DNA from: Caulifigura coniformis
GTDB lineage: Bacteria > Planctomycetota > Planctomycetia > Planctomycetales > Planctomycetaceae
Reading direction: 5' to 3'
DNA: 64,000 nucleotides
Assembly: GCF_007745175.1 (NCBI RefSeq)
Contig: NZ_CP036271.1
Location: 4,910,314 to 4,974,313, forward strand
Shown: positions 16,674 through 26,081 of the stretch, in pieces
Layout of the letters: each line of letters begins with the position of its first letter
Numbering within the stretch: position 1 is the first letter of the stretch
Notes under the pieces: generated by a model
Database searches by the model: none
What the model saw: the letters and a program-made list of their open reading frames with translations, nothing else
Told to the model about the DNA's origin: nothing
Program-made: the position numbers and the translations under genes

Positions 16674-18446
16674 TCAGGGGGTGGGATTGTGTTGGGGCTT
16701 TTGCCAGAGTTGGAGGTCGCCTTGGGTGGAGAGTTTTTGCCAGTCGTTGTCGTGGAGGCGGCGGGTGACGCGGGGGTCGGCGGTGAGGGCGAGGTCGACT
16801 TCTTCGAGGAGGTCGCCGGCGGCGGTGGTTGATTTGAAGGCGGCAAGGCGGGTCTGGCGGTCATCGAATTTCGGCGTGTTGTATTTGTGGCCGAGCCAGG
16901 GGCGGGCGGAGGTCATGGCGGCGGCGAGGTAGCCGAGACGGTCGTCATCGGTGAGGAGGACGCCGGTGAGGTGTTTCGTGTTGAGGTCGTGGAAGACGGC
17001 CTGTTCGTCGGCTGTGAGGTTGAAGCCGGGGGGCGTGGGCGATGTTGCGTTGATGAGGAGGAAGGCGGCGTTGTCGGAGAGGGCGAGGGCGAAGAGGAGC
17101 GCGATCGCGAGGAAGCCGATGGCTTTGGGAGGCGTGTTCGAGCGGTCGCCCCTCACCCCGGCCCTCTCCCCTGAGGGGAGAGGAGTTGGCGCTGTGTTGA
17201 AGAGGCGGTCGAAGAGGCTGGCGAGTGTGGGGAGGCCGATGAGGAAGAGGGGAGTCCAGATGTAGCCGCGGGTGAAGTGGATGGGCTGGCGGGGCGTGAT
17301 GAACCACTGATGGTTGGCGAGAAGGAAGGAGACTCCGGCCGCGATGAGGAGGAAACGGACGTGGCGTCGCCAGGCGGAGTTGTCGCGGATGGCGAGCCAG
17401 GCGAGCAGCGCGACGGGGGCATACGCGACGAGGATCGTGGGGCCGGAGAGGGTCCAGCCGAGAGTCCAGGTGTGCTGGATTTCGCGGTGCTGGGGGAAGC
17501 GGGGGAGGAAGACGAAGTAGTAGGCGACGAACGCGGCGGCGATGAAAAAGTAGGTGATGATGAAGGAGAGCGGGGGGAGGCCGGGTGTTGATGCGGAGGC
17601 GGGGGGTGTGTGCGGCTCGGCGGGAGCCTCGCCCTCCCGTGTGGCGCGTCGACGAGTGGGGGGCGGGGGGGAGGTGAGGCTGGCGAAGGCCTGGACTCCT
17701 CCATAGGCGCCAACGATGGCCAGGGCCTGGGCACCGGTGAAGGGGTGGGTGGTGGTAATGGCGAGGAGGAAGAACGCGGCCCGAGTCCACTGGCCTTTGA
17801 GGATGCTGAGCCAGAGGGCGAGCATCAGGGCGTGGTAGATGGCTTCGGTGGGGAGGATGAGGTTGCGGCCGAAGTTGAGGCACCAGAGACCCTGGCCGGG
17901 ATCGAAGGCGAGGAGGTTCGTGTTCCAGGCGAGTCCGGTGAAGAGGTTGGCGACGAGCCGGCCGAGGACGAGAACGCCGCCGGACCACATGGTGAGGAGG
18001 TAGAGGGGCGTGCGCCAGCGGGACGCTGGCAGGAGCCAGGCGACGAGTGCATACATGACCCGCGCGCTGGCGATGGCTCCGATGGCCTGGATGAGCAACA
18101 GGGCGTGGCCGGGAGAGAGGCCGAGCGGGCCGATGAGCGTCGCGAGGACGTTCATCAGCCAGTGGACGTAGATGACCGGGGCGGCAGGGTCGGGGTCGAA
18201 GGGGTTGGGGTAGAGGCCGGCGTGTCCGCGGTCGAGGATGGCGCGGGCGTTGGCGACGTAGTAGGGGAGGTCGTAAGTGGTGAAGCCGGTGGCTTCGCTG
18301 GCCCAGCGCTCGAAATGGATGAGCGGAAAGAGGAGGAAGGGAACGGCTGCGAGGAGCGACCAGGCGAGCGGGGCGAGCTGCCCGTGGCGCGGGGGGCTGG
18401 TCGAGTCGCTGGCGACTTCAGGGCTGGTCGTTGGCGGCGTGATCAC
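16674..18446 (-). CDS. Polytopic membrane protein with two repeat insertions
   Basis: About 590 residues with roughly ten hydrophobic segments, beginning at a GTG (18446) since no better start is seen. It resembles the multi-pass membrane proteins that include some lipid-linked-sugar glycosyltransferases (an early YDLPYYVANARAILD loop after the first helix), but no firm family signature is visible. Two loops are encoded by interspersed repeats read in frame: GEAPAEPH (about residue 270) and PLPSGERAGVRG (about residue 425). Both lie between predicted membrane segments, so the insertions appear to be tolerated. The C-terminal 100 residues are soluble. The function is unknown. Confidence 0.75.
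   Translation of the reverse strand: MITPPTTSPEVASDSTSPPRHGQLAPLAWSLLAAVPFLLFPLIHFERWASEATGFTTYDLPYYVANARAILDRGHAGLYPNPFDPDPAAPVIYVHWLMNVLATLIGPLGLSPGHALLLIQAIGAIASARVMYALVAWLLPASRWRTPLYLLTMWSGGVLVLGRLVANLFTGLAWNTNLLAFDPGQGLWCLNFGRNLILPTEAIYHALMLALWLSILKGQWTRAAFFLLAITTTHPFTGAQALAIVGAYGGVQAFASLTSPPPPTRRRATREGEAPAEPHTPPASASTPGLPPLSFIITYFFIAAAFVAYYFVFLPRFPQHREIQHTWTLGWTLSGPTILVAYAPVALLAWLAIRDNSAWRRHVRFLLIAAGVSFLLANHQWFITPRQPIHFTRGYIWTPLFLIGLPTLASLFDRLFNTAPTPLPSGERAGVRGDRSNTPPKAIGFLAIALLFALALSDNAAFLLINATSPTPPGFNLTADEQAVFHDLNTKHLTGVLLTDDDRLGYLAAAMTSARPWLGHKYNTPKFDDRQTRLAAFKSTTAAGDLLEEVDLALTADPRVTRRLHDNDWQKLSTQGDLQLWQKPQHNPTP
17149..17185. repeat. Interspersed repeat inside a CDS (PLPSGERAGVRG type)
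   Basis: CCCTCACCCCGGCCCTCTCC followed by CCTGAGGGGAGAGG contains a CTCTCCCC-TGA-GGGGAGAG palindrome. Translated on the minus strand it gives PLPSGERAGVRG, a peptide I recall as the product of a palindromic repeat found in unrelated bacterial genes. Confidence 0.8.
17611..17643. repeat. Interspersed repeat inside a CDS (GEAPAEPH type)
   Basis: The stretch has CGGGAG and CTCCCG arms around CCTCGCC and reads as REGEAPAEPH in the host gene. The peptide and its DNA are familiar as a repeat from planctomycete genomes; here it falls in a loop of a membrane protein. Confidence 0.75.
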
Positions 18447-18515
18447 GCCGCGAGCTTTTAAGGGAGAGGAGGCTGCGTCGCCAGACCATGGGGGGCGGAG
18501 GCTGGCGGTTTCCGC

Positions 18516-18803
18516 TTACTCAGGCAACTGGAAGACGTTGCCGGCGGGGGTGTTTTTCGAGCGAACGGGGTAGCAGGACGTCAGCGGAGGACACTGGTGC
18601 TGCCAGCAGTTCGGGCGGAGATACCAGTCTTCACAGCCGAACTGGTCGGTGCAGCTGGTCCGGCCAGCGGGTGGCGGGCAGCAGATGGTGCGGGAGAGTT
18701 CTTCGCAGGGCCCGCAGGACGGGTCAGTGACGGCGACACAGCCTGTGAATGCGACTGCAGCCAGCCCGGCCAGAATGATTGCTTTGTGACCACGTGCGAA
18801 CAT
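18516..18803 (-). CDS. Small Cys-rich lipoprotein
   Basis: A 95-residue protein. The ATG at 18803 has GGGAGG six bases upstream, which decides the start. The N-terminus is a lipoprotein signal (hydrophobic residues about 7-18, lipobox FTGC), so the mature protein is anchored through Cys21. The mature part has about ten further cysteines (PSCGPCEELS, TICCPPP, TSCTDQFGCEDWYL, NCWQHQCPP) and three or four aromatic residues. It is probably a disulfide-stabilised envelope protein. No family recognised. It is transcribed away from the type I secretion operon. Confidence 0.75.
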   Translation of the reverse strand: MFARGHKAIILAGLAAVAFTGCVAVTDPSCGPCEELSRTICCPPPAGRTSCTDQFGCEDWYLRPNCWQHQCPPLTSCYPVRSKNTPAGNVFQLPE

Positions 18804-19048
18804 GTCGGCCTCCCTGCCAAGTCGACTCATCGGGTGAGAGGCGGAGAAACATGATGGATTCGAGGGGAGGCGTCACAACTGCAACTGCTTACATGAGAAT
18901 GAGTTAATGAAGTCGATTTCATTTCAGTTTTTCCGATAAACAATCAGGGGCGGGTTGTTGCCAGATCGCGGCCAGATCCCAAGGATTTGGCAAACGGTGT
19001 GCAGTCGCCAGGGCGGACGCCGACTTTTCGAGGGTAGGGAGCACGCAT

Positions 19049-21238
19049 TTGGCGAGAGGCACCGCTGTCAGTTCGACCGTCGATGTGGAACAGGATTCCA
19101 TCGCATGGATTCTTGATGAACTGGTGATTCATTCGGCCGAGCCGCTGGAACGATCGCATCTGAGGCGCATCGTGGATGATGTGGTGTCGGCATGGCCCGG
19201 TGATGCGGGCGATGCGTGGCCAACGTGGATTGCAGAGGTGGGCAGGAGCCTGGGGCGTCCCGCGCGGGTGGTGGACTGCGAGCCGCAGCAGGCGCTCGAA
19301 CTGGCCCATCACGGGGCGACGGTGATTACGCGTCCGACAGGTCCATCCTCGTGGGTGGCAGTCGTCGGGGGTGATTCGTCCCGGGTGACGTGGCTGGAAC
19401 CGCATGGCGAGCCGGCGCATCTGACTCTGAGCCGGTCCGCTGCGGCGCGGAAGCTGAAGGCGCTCGGTGCCGCGCCGACGGCGAGGTATGTGGTTCTGGA
19501 CAGGTCGTTACTGGGGGGGCCGCCCCAAGAACACGGGGAGGATCACCACTCCGGGCATCATGAAGAGTCGCTGCTGCATCGTTACTGGTCGCTGCTGAAG
19601 CCGGAGTCGCTGGACATTCTGACAGTGATCGCCTTTGCGGTGGTGACGGGCATTCTGGCGATGGCGACGCCGCTGGCGGTCGAGGCGCTGGTGAGCACCG
19701 TGGCATTCGGAAGGATGCTGCAACCGGTGGTCGTGCTGGCGCTGATCCTGCTGGGGTTCCTGTCGTTTTCGGCGGCTTTGCGGGGCCTGCAGATTTTCAT
19801 CGTGGAGATCCTGCAGCGGAGGCTGTTTGCCCGCATCGCTGCGAAGCTGGCGTTCCGGCTGCCCCGGGCCCAGGTCGAGACGATGGAGCACCATTACCCG
19901 CCCGAACTGGTCAACCGGTTCTTTGAGGTGGTCACGATCCAGAAGGTGACGGCGACGTTACTGCTGGATGGAGTGGCGCTGGTGATGTCGGCGTTGATCG
20001 GCATGGCGGTCCTGGGCCTGTATCACCCGTGGCTGCTGGGGTTCGACGCGGTGCTGATCGTCATGATGTCGATCGCGATTTTTGTGCTTGGCCGCGGAGC
20101 GGTGCGAACAAGCGTGAAGGAATCGAAGGCCAAGTACGCCACGGCCAGCTGGCTGGAAGACATCGCCGCCTGTCCGACGGCATTCCGCTACGACGGCGCC
20201 CAGGAGTTCGCGCAGGAACGGGCCGATCACATTGTTTTTGAATACCTCACCGCGAGGAAGAAGCACTTTCGGGTGCTGATCAGGCAGATGCTGTTCGTGC
20301 TGGCGCTGGAGGCTGTCGCGGCGACTGCGCTGCTTGGCCTGGGAGGCTGGCTGGTCATCAGTGGGCAGCTGACGCTGGGTCAGCTGGTGGCGGCCGAACT
20401 GATCGTGGCGGTGATCGTCGGGGCGTTCGCGAAGCTCGGCAAGCACCTCGAGAGCTTCTACGACGTGATGGCGTCGATGGATAAAATCGGGCATCTGGAC
20501 GATCTGCCGGTCGAATCCCAGGATGGACAGGTGACGCTTTCGACGCTGGATGGAATCACTCTCGATCTGTCGCAAGTCGTCTATCGCTACAGGAGCAGCC
20601 GGGAGGGCCTGCAGCCGATCGACTGGCGTGTCGAGCCGGGGTCGCGGTGGGCGGTGACGGGGGTGGATGGAAGCGGCAAGAGCACGTTGTTCGACCTGAT
20701 TTACGGTCTGCGCCGGCCGACGGGGGGGACGTTGACGATCAACGGCATTGCTCCCCAGGAATTGCGTCCCGACGCGCTTCGCCGTTGCGTGGCGCTGACG
20801 CGAGGGATCGAGGTGTTCAGCGGAACGATCGGCGAAAATATCCATCTCATGCGTCCGGACGTCAGCGTCGCGGATATCCACGAGGCGTTGAAGATGGTGG
20901 GCTTGCTGGAGGAGGTGCTGTCGTTGCCGGAGGCCTCGGACACGCCCTTGATTACGGGTGAAGGCCGGCCTCTGACGAACGGTCGGCTATGCCGGCTGAT
21001 GATTGCGCGGGCGATTATCGGGAACCCGCGGCTCCTGATCATCGACGGCACGCTCGATGCGCTACCGGATGACGAGGCGGTGGCGATTGTCACGCGGCTG
21101 ATGGAGCCTTCGAAGACGTGGACGCTTTTGATTTCAACGACGCGGAAGGCGGTCATGGACCTGCTTCCCGAGCGACTTCACCTCGAGAAAGCCACGGACC
21201 GGCCGATGATGAAACTGGAGGCTCCCGGTGCCCACTGA
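19049..21238 (+). CDS. ABC transporter (HlyB-like) with degenerate ATPase
   Basis: A 729-residue half-transporter starting at a TTG with GGGAG eight bases upstream. Residues 1-160 form an N-terminal domain similar in placement to the C39-like domain of type I secretion ATPases, without a catalytic cysteine. Membrane helices lie at about 190-215, 225-245, 305-350 and 410-460. The nucleotide-binding domain keeps Walker A (GVDGSGKS, 538-545) but the signature is LTNGR instead of LSGGQ, Walker B ends LLIIDG (Gly667 where Glu is expected), the Q-loop Gln appears replaced by Arg585, and the switch His by Thr698. It overlaps the HlyD gene by 11 bases. Confidence 0.88.
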   Translation: MARGTAVSSTVDVEQDSIAWILDELVIHSAEPLERSHLRRIVDDVVSAWPGDAGDAWPTWIAEVGRSLGRPARVVDCEPQQALELAHHGATVITRPTGPSSWVAVVGGDSSRVTWLEPHGEPAHLTLSRSAAARKLKALGAAPTARYVVLDRSLLGGPPQEHGEDHHSGHHEESLLHRYWSLLKPESLDILTVIAFAVVTGILAMATPLAVEALVSTVAFGRMLQPVVVLALILLGFLSFSAALRGLQIFIVEILQRRLFARIAAKLAFRLPRAQVETMEHHYPPELVNRFFEVVTIQKVTATLLLDGVALVMSALIGMAVLGLYHPWLLGFDAVLIVMMSIAIFVLGRGAVRTSVKESKAKYATASWLEDIAACPTAFRYDGAQEFAQERADHIVFEYLTARKKHFRVLIRQMLFVLALEAVAATALLGLGGWLVISGQLTLGQLVAAELIVAVIVGAFAKLGKHLESFYDVMASMDKIGHLDDLPVESQDGQVTLSTLDGITLDLSQVVYRYRSSREGLQPIDWRVEPGSRWAVTGVDGSGKSTLFDLIYGLRRPTGGTLTINGIAPQELRPDALRRCVALTRGIEVFSGTIGENIHLMRPDVSVADIHEALKMVGLLEEVLSLPEASDTPLITGEGRPLTNGRLCRLMIARAIIGNPRLLIIDGTLDALPDDEAVAIVTRLMEPSKTWTLLISTTRKAVMDLLPERLHLEKATDRPMMKLEAPGAH

Positions 21239-22703
21239 CCTGATTGTGGTTGAACGACCGCGGCGTGAGCTTCGTCCGCAGCGGTATGGGCCCGTCGCAT
21301 TTGACGAGGCTTCATTGCCGGCGCTGCGGATGGCGAAGTCGTCGCGGCTGGCGAGGAAGCTGGCACTGTTTCTGATGATCGCGATGTGCTTCGCGGTGAT
21401 CTTAATGGTCTCGGCGCCATGGCAGCAGTCGGTGAAGGCGAGCGGCAATGTGATCGCGTATGCGCCTCTCGAACGCCAGCAGGTGATCGAAGCCCCGATC
21501 AAAGGCCGGATCGTGAGGCTTGGCGAGAACATCTTCGAGAATGCGAAGGTTCAGAAAGGGGCGGTCATCGCCGAGATCCAGGATCTGGATGAGGAGTATG
21601 CCGGGCGATTGACTGCTCAGCTGCGAAACTCAGAGGACCTTGTGAAAGCGGCTGCGACACAGCTCGACGCCAGCAGGCGGTCGTTTGAGGCGGCGCTGAC
21701 GGTCACGCATGCCTACGAAGCGCAGGTGGTTGCGTATCAGACGGTGCTCGACGACACGACCGCCGCGCAGGACGCCTACGTCGTGCAGGCGGAGGAGAAG
21801 GTGCGGGCGGAGGAACGGCAGCTGGAAGAATACAAGGCGGCGATTCCGCAACTGGAGGCGGAGTTCGAGCGTTCGGAAACTCTGCATCGCGCGGGGAACC
21901 TGGCTCTTCAAAAACTGCAGGAGACCGAGCGGAAGCTGAATGAGTCGAAGGCGAAGGTGAGTCGGGCGGAGGCCTACGTTGCGTCAGCAAAGGCGGAGCT
22001 GGAAGGGAAGACGCGTGACCGCTCGGCGAAGATTGAGAAAGCGAGGATCGACATCGAGTATGCCCGAGCGACGCTCCGGAAGGCGGAGTCAGATGCGAAC
22101 AAGGCGGACGCCGACGTATCCAAGACGCAGCAGGAACTGAGCAAGGCGGAGAAGGAGCTGGTGGAGTCGCAGATCAAGGTGGCCCGCCAGAAGAACCAGG
22201 TGATCACGGCTCCGTTTGACGGGATCCTGGTAAAGATCACGGCGAACCTCGGGACCGCGCTGGTGAAGGAAGGAGACCCGATCTGCACCATTGTTCCGGA
22301 CACGGAGGACCGGGCGGTCCAGATCTGGCTGGATGGCAATGACGCTCCGCTGGTGGAAACAGGCCGACACGTCCGGCTGCAGTTCGAAGGCTGGCCTGCG
22401 ATTCAGTTCTCGGGATGGCCTTCAGTGGCGGTGGGGACGTTTGGCGGGGAGATCGTTTCGGTCGATGCGACCGACGATGGCAAGGGAAGATTCCGAGCCC
22501 TGATCCGACCCGCCGCTGACGACATTCCCTGGCCGCAGGATCGATTCCTGAGGCAAGGGGTCCGCGCCAACGGGTGGGTGCTTCTTGATCAGGTTCCACT
22601 GTGGTTCGAAGTGTGGCGGAATCTCAACGGCTTCCCGCCAGTGGTCTCGATGGACGAGAAAGACGGCGGAAGCAAATCCAAGCCGCCGAAACTGCCGAAG
22701 TGA
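21228..22703 (+). CDS. HlyD-family membrane fusion protein
   Basis: A 491-residue periplasmic adaptor starting at a GTG inside the end of the ABC gene. A single membrane anchor lies at about residues 45-66 (LALFLMIAMCFAVILMVSAP). It is followed by the first half of a lipoyl/barrel domain (VIEAPIKGRIVRLGENIFEN), a long coiled-coil hairpin (about 120-310, rich in Lys/Glu/Ala), the closing lipoyl half (ITAPFDGILVKI) and a C-terminal beta-barrel domain. In type I secretion this part bridges the inner-membrane ABC protein and the outer-membrane channel. Translational coupling to the ABC gene supports a joint complex. Confidence 0.92.
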   Translation: MPTDLIVVERPRRELRPQRYGPVAFDEASLPALRMAKSSRLARKLALFLMIAMCFAVILMVSAPWQQSVKASGNVIAYAPLERQQVIEAPIKGRIVRLGENIFENAKVQKGAVIAEIQDLDEEYAGRLTAQLRNSEDLVKAAATQLDASRRSFEAALTVTHAYEAQVVAYQTVLDDTTAAQDAYVVQAEEKVRAEERQLEEYKAAIPQLEAEFERSETLHRAGNLALQKLQETERKLNESKAKVSRAEAYVASAKAELEGKTRDRSAKIEKARIDIEYARATLRKAESDANKADADVSKTQQELSKAEKELVESQIKVARQKNQVITAPFDGILVKITANLGTALVKEGDPICTIVPDTEDRAVQIWLDGNDAPLVETGRHVRLQFEGWPAIQFSGWPSVAVGTFGGEIVSVDATDDGKGRFRALIRPAADDIPWPQDRFLRQGVRANGWVLLDQVPLWFEVWRNLNGFPPVVSMDEKDGGSKSKPPKLPK

Positions 22704-22898
22704 TCGAGCGGGGGGCGGCGTGTCAAACTGCGGTGACCTCTCCGCATCTGCGGCGCGTGCCGGAAACGCAGATAAAATCCATCTAACAGGCACAATTCGA
22801 CGTTTCGGCTGGCGGGATCGGCGGTCGATGCACCAGATGCAGTCTCCTTGGAGGCTTACCGAAATCACTCGCGGACTGGCTCAGGGAGGGGCCATTCG

Positions 22899-24554
22899 AT
22901 GCGCAGATTCTGCGTGCACCTGTCGGCCCTGATCGCTTTTGGCTGTTCGACGACGCCACGAGGAGGAGGGGGAGTCGTCGGCCGTGACAACGGCCCACTT
23001 CCCGGTCGCCCGGTGCAAGCCGCAGACGCGGAACTTCCTGCTGACGAGACGGCCGAGGTGCGGACGGCGGCGAAAGTCACTTCAGCGAGTTACGAGGACG
23101 AGAAACGCGTCATTCCCGCCGACGAGGCTCCGCCCGATCCCGGGGAGAAGGAACGGATCGCCCCGCCTGCTCCGGACGGGTATCGGGCTCCGGGCGCCAA
23201 AGCGTTGCCGCTGGAGGCGGTCGTTCAGTCGGTCTATACGAGCTACCCGTACCTGCATGCGGCGATCTACGAGCGGAACGTCGCCTCGGGCTACCAGCTC
23301 GCTGCGGCGGGAGGCTTTGACACCAAGCTGAAAGCGTCGTCTGAGAACGGTCCGACCGGCTATTACCAGACGTACCGGCAGATGCTGGGGTTGTCGCAGC
23401 CGACGTACAACGGCGGCGAACTGTTTGCCGGCTATCGCATCGGTCGGGGCGACTACCAGCCTTGGTACCAGGAGCGCCAGACGAACGGCGGTGGCGAGTT
23501 CAAGGCGGGATTCGCGGTTCCGCTGGGGCGGAATCGGACAATCGACGCGCGTCGGGCGGAGCTGTGGCGGTCGACGTTCGAGATCCAGCGAGTGGAACCG
23601 GATATTCAGGCCCAGTTGATCGGTTTCGTCCAGGAAGCGTCTTATGCCTACTGGGACTGGGTGGCTGCGGGGCGCGATTACCGCATTTCAAAACGCCTGT
23701 TGGCGCTGGCCGAGAACCGCACGCAGCGGATCGAGCAGCAGGTGGAGGCGGGGTTCATCGATCCGCCGGAACTGACCGACAACCTGCGACTGATCGCCGA
23801 CCGCAAGGCAAAGCTCGCGTCCTCCGGCCAGAAGCTGCAGGAGAAGGCAGTCAAGCTTTCGCTGTACCTGCGCGACGATTCCGGCGACCCGATCGTTCCC
23901 GGTCCGGACGTCCTGAACGAGTTTCCTGAGCCGGACGCGATCGACCGCGACCACCTGGCGGCGGACGCGCAGATTGCCCTCCGGGCCCGACCGGAGCTGA
24001 AAGTCCTGGACCTGCAGCGGCGGCAGTACGAAGTGGACTATGCGGAAGCACACAACGACCTGCGGCCGCAGGTGGATGGCGTGCTCACGGGATCGCAGGA
24101 CATGGGTGAACCGACGAGTTCCAAGGGGGACAAGTCGGAGTTCGAGGCGGAAGCATCGCTGTTTGTGGAGGTGCCCCTGCAGCGCCGCAAAGGCCGGGGC
24201 AAGATGCAGGTGGTCGAGGGGAAGCTGTCGCAGCTGGCAGCCAAACGGCGGTACGTGGAAGACAAGATCGTCGCCAGCGTGCAGACGGCGTACATCGCGC
24301 TGGCGTCGGCCCACACGCAGGTGCTGGAGACGCGTGAAGCCGTGCGGCTGGCGGAGGAACTGGCGGTGCGGGAGCGCCAGAATTTCGACGCGGGGGCATC
24401 GGACCTGTTGAAGGTGACGCTTCGCGAGCAGTACGCCGTGGAATCGGCGTTCAAAGAGGTGGAAGCGCTGCTGTTGTATTACCGTTCGCAGGCGGATTAC
24501 CGGGCTGCGCTGGCACAGGACCTGGCGCCGGTTGTGACGCCGAACGTGCCGTGA
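22899..24554 (+). CDS. TolC-like outer-membrane factor lipoprotein
   Basis: About 551 residues. The ATG at 22899 follows GGGAGGGG and begins a lipoprotein signal with lipobox AFGC; an upstream start at 22848 has no such support. The rest has two long helical repeats typical of the TolC/outer-membrane efflux family (ALPLEAVVQSVYTSYPYLHAA near residue 115, and the second-half RERQNFDAGASDLLKVTLRE) with strand segments between. It would form the outer channel for the ABC and HlyD partners just upstream. The gap to the HlyD gene is 195 bases, so it may share the same transcript. A strong terminator follows at 24586. Confidence 0.88.
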   Translation: MRRFCVHLSALIAFGCSTTPRGGGGVVGRDNGPLPGRPVQAADAELPADETAEVRTAAKVTSASYEDEKRVIPADEAPPDPGEKERIAPPAPDGYRAPGAKALPLEAVVQSVYTSYPYLHAAIYERNVASGYQLAAAGGFDTKLKASSENGPTGYYQTYRQMLGLSQPTYNGGELFAGYRIGRGDYQPWYQERQTNGGGEFKAGFAVPLGRNRTIDARRAELWRSTFEIQRVEPDIQAQLIGFVQEASYAYWDWVAAGRDYRISKRLLALAENRTQRIEQQVEAGFIDPPELTDNLRLIADRKAKLASSGQKLQEKAVKLSLYLRDDSGDPIVPGPDVLNEFPEPDAIDRDHLAADAQIALRARPELKVLDLQRRQYEVDYAEAHNDLRPQVDGVLTGSQDMGEPTSSKGDKSEFEAEASLFVEVPLQRRKGRGKMQVVEGKLSQLAAKRRYVEDKIVASVQTAYIALASAHTQVLETREAVRLAEELAVRERQNFDAGASDLLKVTLREQYAVESAFKEVEALLLYYRSQADYRAALAQDLAPVVTPNVP

Positions 24555-24585
24555 CGGGACTCGGCAGTGAGGTCAGTACATGAAA

Positions 24586-24610
24586 AAAACCCCGACGATG
24601 TCGGGGTTTT
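24586..24610. terminator. Rho-independent terminator
   Basis: A perfect 10-bp stem (AAAACCCCGA / TCGGGGTTTT) with loop CGATG ends in TTTT and has A-tracts on the other side, so it can work in both directions between the outer-membrane factor and the tRNA gene. Confidence 0.9.
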
Positions 24611-24643
24611 CAGGCGATTGTGATTCCTCACAACCGTTCAAAG

Positions 24644-24717
<74 letters not shown>

Positions 24718-24815
24718 TTGTGGCGGAAGAATTTCTTCCGGGCAAGGGACTGTATCGACGAGCGGGCCGTCCGTCGAGCGTGAATGTGCCGGAATTCGAT
24801 CCAGATTCCGTCAAA

Positions 24816-25871
24816 TCATCTTCCGGGGCGGTCCGGGGTGGAAGAGTCGACCTTTTTCGTGAGGTTGGGGCGATCGGGAACGCGTTGCGTCACGGTGGAA
24901 TCGCCCCGTTTTGCGGCGGGGCCGGTGGCCGACCAGTTGGGAGTGGGGGTGCCAATGAAGTTGATGTCATGGACGACGGTGTCCCAGTTCACGATGCCCT
25001 GGCGGTCGATGGTGAGGCGGAGGACCCAGCCGACATTGGCTTCCGGCTCTTCGAACCCGTCGAACACAAAATTGCCGAGGCTGTAGATGATGGGGCGGTC
25101 GTTGTAGATCTCGGCTCCCTGGGTGACGTGGGCATGCGCGCCGATGACGGCGGAAGCGCCGGCATCGATCATGGCGCGGGCAAACTGCTTCTGGCGGTCG
25201 TCGGCCTGGGGCTCATATTCGGAGCCCCAGTGCATGAAGGGGATGACCACATCGGCCTTGTGTATTTCGCGGGCGGCGCGGAGATCGGCGAGGACATGCT
25301 CATCGACGCCCCAGGCGACTCCGGGATCGTTCTCGCCGGCGGCGAATTCCTTCGGGATGAATTCGTTGTAGCCCAGGATCGCGATGCGAACCCCGTTGCG
25401 TTCAACGAGCCAGGGCTTGCGGGCCTCGGCGAGATTGCGGCCGCCGCCGAAGAGGGGGATTTTTCCGGCGAACAACTCGAGTTCTTCGAGGAGGGCTTCG
25501 TCGCCGAAGTCGCCGGTGTGGTTGTTGGCGATGGAGAAGGCATCGAACCAGCGGTCGAGAACGGGGATGGCGCGGGGGTGGACGCGAAAGGTATAGGGCT
25601 TTCGGAACTGCCTGCCGCCGGTCGTCACGACGCATTCGAGATTGCCGACGACGAGGTCGGCCTCGCGAAAGACGTCGGCGTAGTGAGCGAAGGGGTCGAC
25701 TCCCTGGCTGAGGGTTGCGCCGGGGAACATGTCGAGCATGATGTCGCCGGTGAAGACGAGCCGGACGGTCTCAGCGCGCGGGGGACGGGGGGCGATTTCG
25801 GCGAGCGCGGTGGAACAGACCAGGAGCGCCGCGAAGCAGGCGACGAATCGCCGACGGGAGGAGAGGTGCAT
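24816..25871 (-). CDS. CapA-family metallophosphatase-like protein
   Basis: A 351-residue exported protein (signal peptide about 1-24) of the CapA/PgsA family named after poly-gamma-glutamate capsule synthesis. The motifs are VRLVFTGDIML (metal-site Asp), DLVVGNLECVVT, SIANNHTGDFG (Asn-His), VVIPFMHWGSEY and GAHAHVTQGAEIY, all consistent with a calcineurin-like fold. It may act as a secreted phosphoesterase or glutamyl-transfer protein. The C-terminal 50 residues (from about INFIGTPTPN) are a low-complexity tail. It is not part of a capsule cluster here. Confidence 0.9.
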   Translation of the reverse strand: MHLSSRRRFVACFAALLVCSTALAEIAPRPPRAETVRLVFTGDIMLDMFPGATLSQGVDPFAHYADVFREADLVVGNLECVVTTGGRQFRKPYTFRVHPRAIPVLDRWFDAFSIANNHTGDFGDEALLEELELFAGKIPLFGGGRNLAEARKPWLVERNGVRIAILGYNEFIPKEFAAGENDPGVAWGVDEHVLADLRAAREIHKADVVIPFMHWGSEYEPQADDRQKQFARAMIDAGASAVIGAHAHVTQGAEIYNDRPIIYSLGNFVFDGFEEPEANVGWVLRLTIDRQGIVNWDTVVHDINFIGTPTPNWSATGPAAKRGDSTVTQRVPDRPNLTKKVDSSTPDRPGR

Positions 25872-26081
25872 TGCGAGGCGAGCGGAGAATGATGGCGGCG
25901 GCCACTGAGAGGGTTACGGTCGCATCACCATGCCGGGAGGGTGAACTGCGACCCGGAGTTCGTCACGCCTGATCACTGAGGCGGGCACCAGTGGCTCGGC
26001 GGATCCTCCGTGAGGTTGGAGGGGGCCGGTTTCGACCGCACTGGCGGCGTCGGCGTCACCTCTTCCTGGAGCGAGGGGCGC

